Assembly (NCBI GenBank): GCA_014238425.1
Contig: JABABD010000032.1
Span: forward strand, 1-64,000
Reading direction: 5' to 3'
Source of the DNA: Flavobacteriaceae bacterium
GTDB taxonomy: Bacteria; Bacteroidota; Bacteroidia; Flavobacteriales; Flavobacteriaceae
DNA length: 64,000 nucleotides
Within the stretch, counting starts at the first letter, position 1. The number at the start of each line of letters is the position of its first letter. The notes below the pieces were generated by a model, which made no database searches, was not told the origin of the DNA, and saw only the letters and a list, made by a program, of their open reading frames with translations. The position numbers and the translations under genes were made by a program. This document shows, in pieces, positions 60,409 through 64,000 of this stretch.

Positions 60409-62141
60409 GGTATCTTAGATTTTGGAATTTCATCAATGAATATGAGTCCATATTTGTCTACCCCTTTATATTGTTTCGGGTCACTTTCCGATAAAAACCA
60501 AGTGAGGGTATAATCGACATCTTCAACACCTTTAGGAAGGGTGATATCAAAATTGTTTCCGGTTGGTTTTTCCGATGGATATACTGTTCTAGTCAAAGTT
60601 TTGGAGTCTCCAAAAAAGTCGTAATCTATTTTTACCGAAACCGCACGGACATTCTGATCCACGAGGGAAGTCAAATCTCCGGATAACTCTATTTTTCTTC
60701 GATTGAATGGAATATACAGATTGATCATAGCGGAAGATTCCTCCTGCCATTCTTCCTCATAGGTCCCACCTCCAATAAACTTCCAGACAGTTTTATATTC
60801 ATATCCGAGCCACTCATTTTGATCGCTATCCCCATGATTGAGGTATTTCATATGAATTTTTCCATTAGAAGCTTTGTAAGAATCTTTGGTGATTAGGATT
60901 TCTTTAGTTGTCTGGTCGCCATTATCATGTATTTTTCTAAGTTTTACCGTAACGCTATTCAGCATTTGGTCAAACTCTTTTTCTATATTGCCGTCGACGC
61001 CCACATACACATCACGTTGTTGAAAAGCGGGATCCCATAAGGGCACATCCTTGAAAATGCTCTTATTATCACCGTACTTCTTAAAAAGATCGCCTGCATT
61101 AAAAGTGATATAGTGGTTTCTGCTCACCGTGCTTCTGCCGTTAAAGGCCATTTTACTTTTTCCTGTTGTCTTGTGTTCTTTGTATTGATATCCCACATTT
61201 ACTCCGAAACCCATACCCTTTCCTCCAGAGGAACCTCCTTGTCCTAGCATAGCCCCTAGAGCTTCCGTAAGTCCTCCTCTTTGACCTTCGGGAACTTGTT
61301 CTATTTCTACGGGTTTGAACATGAGTTCTAATAATTTCGAGTATACGGTCTGAACCAAGCTTTCCATGGATTCGTCACTACCGGTAGAGGTGAATTTTAT
61401 GGCCTGATCCTTTCTGAGTTTATCAAAGCCCAATTCCACATCTACCTCTACGAAGTAACTAACTCCGGCATCAAAGGTTTGGCTTTTCTTCACTTCAGAC
61501 CAGTCTATTTCTAGCTCGGCTTCATAATTATCGGTTAGTCCAGAAAACGACAGTTCAAAGAGTAATGAAACATCGGGAGTGGCCATTTTGAAACTTTCTA
61601 ACAGCAACTTTGACTTTATAGGGTCTAAATTGAAGGACAGCGGAATTTTGCTGTTTTCCATGATTGGGGCAACACCACTGGCCAGCACTTCGTTCTTTTT
61701 CCCTTCTCCAGGTTTGATGATGGAGGATACCAGAGTGTATTTGCCCTGATCGAAAAGAATTGGTCCTTGTAGTTTTAAGGAATCGTTTTCCAGCTTTTCG
61801 CGTAGTAATTCTTGTGCGGAGGTGACCAAATCATAAGGAGTATCATATAGAACCATGAAGTTCAAAATAGCTCCACCATCTGCTTGACTCATGGTTTCCG
61901 AGGCATTTTCCGAAGGCTTTTCAAGAATGTATCGCATGTACGAAAATTCGGGAAGGGAATCATCACTCAAGGCCAAACGGGCCCTTTTCGGGAGGTATAA
62001 ATAGGTGTTTTCCTTCTCGTGTAAGGGAAAGCACCACAAGCCATTGACCTCAATGCCCTGATCCATACGGATTTGTGCTTCTACTTGGCTACAAATACCG
62101 ATAAGCAACAACAATGTCATTATTTTATTTATCGTTTTCAT
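60405..62141 (-). CDS. Secreted paralogue family protein B
   Basis: This 578-residue protein has a signal peptide (MKTINKIMTLLLLIGICSQV). Family blocks are NTYLYLPKRARLAL, EFSYMRYILE, GGAILNFMVLY, GVAPIMENSKIPLSFNL and TPDVSLLFELSFSG, then a Gly-rich loop (LGQGGSSGGKGMGFG), QQRDVYVGVDG, WLGYEYKTVWKFIGG and a C-terminal LTWFLSESDP. No enzyme motif is seen. Its TGA overlaps the start of gene C. Length and order of blocks agree with members A, D and E. Confidence 0.75.
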   Translation of the reverse strand: MKTINKIMTLLLLIGICSQVEAQIRMDQGIEVNGLWCFPLHEKENTYLYLPKRARLALSDDSLPEFSYMRYILEKPSENASETMSQADGGAILNFMVLYDTPYDLVTSAQELLREKLENDSLKLQGPILFDQGKYTLVSSIIKPGEGKKNEVLASGVAPIMENSKIPLSFNLDPIKSKLLLESFKMATPDVSLLFELSFSGLTDNYEAELEIDWSEVKKSQTFDAGVSYFVEVDVELGFDKLRKDQAIKFTSTGSDESMESLVQTVYSKLLELMFKPVEIEQVPEGQRGGLTEALGAMLGQGGSSGGKGMGFGVNVGYQYKEHKTTGKSKMAFNGRSTVSRNHYITFNAGDLFKKYGDNKSIFKDVPLWDPAFQQRDVYVGVDGNIEKEFDQMLNSVTVKLRKIHDNGDQTTKEILITKDSYKASNGKIHMKYLNHGDSDQNEWLGYEYKTVWKFIGGGTYEEEWQEESSAMINLYIPFNRRKIELSGDLTSLVDQNVRAVSVKIDYDFFGDSKTLTRTVYPSEKPTGNNFDITLPKGVEDVDYTLTWFLSESDPKQYKGVDKYGLIFIDEIPKSKIP

Positions 62142-62146
62142 AGCTC

Positions 62147-63955
62147 TTAGTTTTTAGTGTCCTTTGGTGCATTTAGAAATACATACTCTCCTTCCAAGAG
62201 TTGTGGCTTCTTCTGGATCTCACCGTCAGGACCATACCAACTCACTTGATAAATGACCGGTTCGTTCTTATCAAAATAGAGGTTGACTTTTGCCGTGTTT
62301 TCGGCGTCATCTTTTCGAAGAATTACTGATTTTTGAGCATTGGCGCTTCCATTCAAAATAGTAAAAAATCGTACTGAACAAGATTGAAAATTGGCATCTT
62401 CAAAGGATTTTCTATCCGCATCAACCTGAACTATCTTTTTTAGGAAAGGAGGGGTGAGTGCTATGGACGCATCATTTCCGCTGAGCCACGAATCTTGACC
62501 GGAGGGTATGCGAATGGTCTCGTCATCTCCTTTTAAGTTCCAGCTTATTTTATAGTTAAAATCAAGCCAGTCAGCGCTTTCTAGTCCCAGCCTGGGATAA
62601 AATATGTTCTTATAATCTGACCCTTTTTCCAGGTCTGTCCTACTGATCGTAACGTCTCTCGTGACATCGTTTTGATTCTCACCATAGGTTTTTTTAAAAC
62701 TCACTGTGACTGAATTAAGTACATCATTAAACGAATCGACGTAGTTTCCATCTAATTGAAAAATGACCTCTCTTTTTAAAAAATCGATATCTTCCAAATC
62801 CACCACCCTGAAATACTTGTCCTTGCTTTTAGGTTGATCTTTAAAAACTTTATAGAGTCCACTAATGTTACCAGAAGAATAGACGGGAACCTTAACCGTG
62901 GTAGTTTTGCTGAGGTTCAGGTAGAATTTATTAGTTTTAATATCCTTTCTTTTCTTGAGAACAAATTGATTGTCCGTGACATATTTTTCATTTTGGGCTC
63001 CTCCAAAAAGTTTACTAAAAAATCCACGTTCCCTGCGCCCCTTCAATTGACCCTGATCAACGACCACTTCCTTTTCGGGCTGTTTTGCCCAACCCATTTC
63101 GGCATCGAACATCAGTTCGATTAATTTATCAGTGACAACACTTAGGATACCGGCCATATCGTCGGTTTTGATGCCAAGTCCAGAGGCTCTATCGAACACA
63201 TCAATATTCAGCACCTGGTCCTGGACCATTTCATCCGTTACTTTTCGTAATTGTCGCTTAGTAAAATCTTTCTGATTGTTGACTATCTTGCTATAGTGAG
63301 TATAAACGCTGGACATCTCCGCCGCAACCACGGCATTGTATCCCCTTACTTTGGCTTCGTAATAACCATTTATGACTACGGATACATCCGAGGTTTGTCC
63401 CTGAAGCGATTCCCATAATAGGGTCGCTCCTTCTTGATTTAATTTGGCTGCAATAGCAGCCTTGGACCCTGCATACAATGGAGCATGGCCCGAAGTAATT
63501 ACGTTGGCGGTAAAGGGATCTTCTCCTCCTGTATTATTTAAAATAGAAGAGACGATTTTAAACCCAGCGATTCCATCCTCACCATCTTTCATAGCTTGTT
63601 TCATAGGGACTACGCCAACAATTTTTCCTCCGCCCGTTCTTTTCTCTAGTTCTTTCTCCAAATCATTAAGCACTTCTTCAGGTAAATCAAATTGAATCAA
63701 GGCGTGAAAAAGGCCGCCGCTGGCATTTCCCCCTTGGCCAACATACTTCATACATAAAAGCTCAAAATCACCATTATCTTTGAGTGATAACCTTGGATAA
63801 TCAGGGAGATAATAATATGAGCTAGGGTCATTGCTATCCTGCAGCAGCTGAATCCCATTAATGAGAAGTCTGCCTTCATCCAATTTAACTTGGGCATAGA
63901 CGCTGCATGATACAAGCAGTAATAAGCCGTAAATAAACTGTTGAACTGTTTTCAT
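62147..63955 (-). CDS. Secreted paralogue family protein A
   Basis: This 602-residue protein has a signal peptide (MKTVQQFIYGLLLLVSCSVY). Family blocks are SSYYYLPDYPRLSL, FELLCMKYVGQGG, GGLFHALIQFDLP, GHAPLYAGSKAAIAAKL and SDVSVVINGYYEAK, then KREVIFQLDG, WLDFNYKISWNLKGD and a C-terminal YQVSWYGPDGEI. It is the first visible gene of the operon, though a further gene may end just upstream at 63970. Likely an exported multi-domain beta protein. No catalytic residues are recognised. Confidence 0.75.
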   Translation of the reverse strand: MKTVQQFIYGLLLLVSCSVYAQVKLDEGRLLINGIQLLQDSNDPSSYYYLPDYPRLSLKDNGDFELLCMKYVGQGGNASGGLFHALIQFDLPEEVLNDLEKELEKRTGGGKIVGVVPMKQAMKDGEDGIAGFKIVSSILNNTGGEDPFTANVITSGHAPLYAGSKAAIAAKLNQEGATLLWESLQGQTSDVSVVINGYYEAKVRGYNAVVAAEMSSVYTHYSKIVNNQKDFTKRQLRKVTDEMVQDQVLNIDVFDRASGLGIKTDDMAGILSVVTDKLIELMFDAEMGWAKQPEKEVVVDQGQLKGRRERGFFSKLFGGAQNEKYVTDNQFVLKKRKDIKTNKFYLNLSKTTTVKVPVYSSGNISGLYKVFKDQPKSKDKYFRVVDLEDIDFLKREVIFQLDGNYVDSFNDVLNSVTVSFKKTYGENQNDVTRDVTISRTDLEKGSDYKNIFYPRLGLESADWLDFNYKISWNLKGDDETIRIPSGQDSWLSGNDASIALTPPFLKKIVQVDADRKSFEDANFQSCSVRFFTILNGSANAQKSVILRKDDAENTAKVNLYFDKNEPVIYQVSWYGPDGEIQKKPQLLEGEYVFLNAPKDTKN

Positions 63956-63969
63956 GTTATTCGATTTTG

Positions 63970-63999
63970 TTATTCAAGCGTTAGTCCTTGCTCTTTTTG
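63970..63999 (-). CDS. Possible tail of a further gene, partial
   Basis: On the - strand a frame enters from the right edge and reads QKEQGLTLE before TAA at 63970. It could be the end of an upstream gene of the same operon. Nine residues are not enough to say more. Confidence 0.25.
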   Translation of the reverse strand, partial: QKEQGLTLE

Positions 64000-64000
64000 A

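Noticed and set aside
1-64000. CRISPR array, insertion sequence or rRNA
   Set aside because: No regularly spaced repeats, no transposase motif and no rRNA-like sequence were seen on either strand.

Overview
The window looks like a chromosomal segment of a marine Flavobacteriaceae-type bacterium (Bacteroidota). The support is AT-rich DNA, few Shine-Dalgarno sites, at least one good TAnnTTTG promoter element, short Lys-rich signal peptides ending in AQ, and families typical of the group: TPR sensor kinases with LuxR-type partners, GIN-domain proteins and tandem FtsX-like permeases. I did not identify the species.

Region by region. (1) 1-6.2 kb is a phage or prophage end. It has the tail of an M15-type endolysin, a small membrane protein and a phosphoesterase on the + strand, then a dense - strand block of small phage proteins, a KilA-N protein, a DUF3850 protein and a cytosine DNA methyltransferase. 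The methyltransferase gene is open in a second frame over almost its whole length. (2) 6.4-7.2 kb holds two rhodanese proteins. (3) 7.4-15.4 kb is an unusual locus: an unknown protein, a TPR histidine kinase and a NarL-type regulator in one operon, then a leaderless trypsin-like protease with a secreted partner, and convergently a 951-residue membrane-anchored caspase. Three palindromes with NarL 7-2-7 geometry mark this locus. (4) 15.5-25.6 kb is a molybdoenzyme island: a 2Fe-2S subunit, a large Tat-exported molybdopterin subunit, XdhC, MocA, MoeA, a TSUP transporter, MoaD, MoeB-rhodanese, MoaE, a MoaC-MoaB fusion and MoaA. (5) 25.6-48.1 kb is an efflux array. An NtrY/NtrC-like pair is divergent from an adaptor, two ATPases, six paralogous MacB/FtsX-like permeases, a GIN protein and a TolC-like channel. 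Two sigma-54 promoters with matching paired upstream sites divide the array. (6) 48.1-51.2 kb is a small accessory module (TetR regulator, an NTF2-like gene with an in-frame stop, an alpha/beta hydrolase) bordered by three copies of a structured repeat. (7) 51.3-64 kb is a - strand operon of seven paralogous secreted proteins of a family I do not recognise, built around a secreted fusion of an astacin metalloprotease and a papain-like cysteine protease.

The best candidates for undescribed biology are the caspase/trypsin/two-component locus with its shared operator and the secreted-paralogue/dual-protease operon. The best-supported regulatory result is the pair of sigma-54 promoters with identical geometry. 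No tRNA, rRNA or CRISPR array was seen. All family assignments come from reading motifs, not from database searches.
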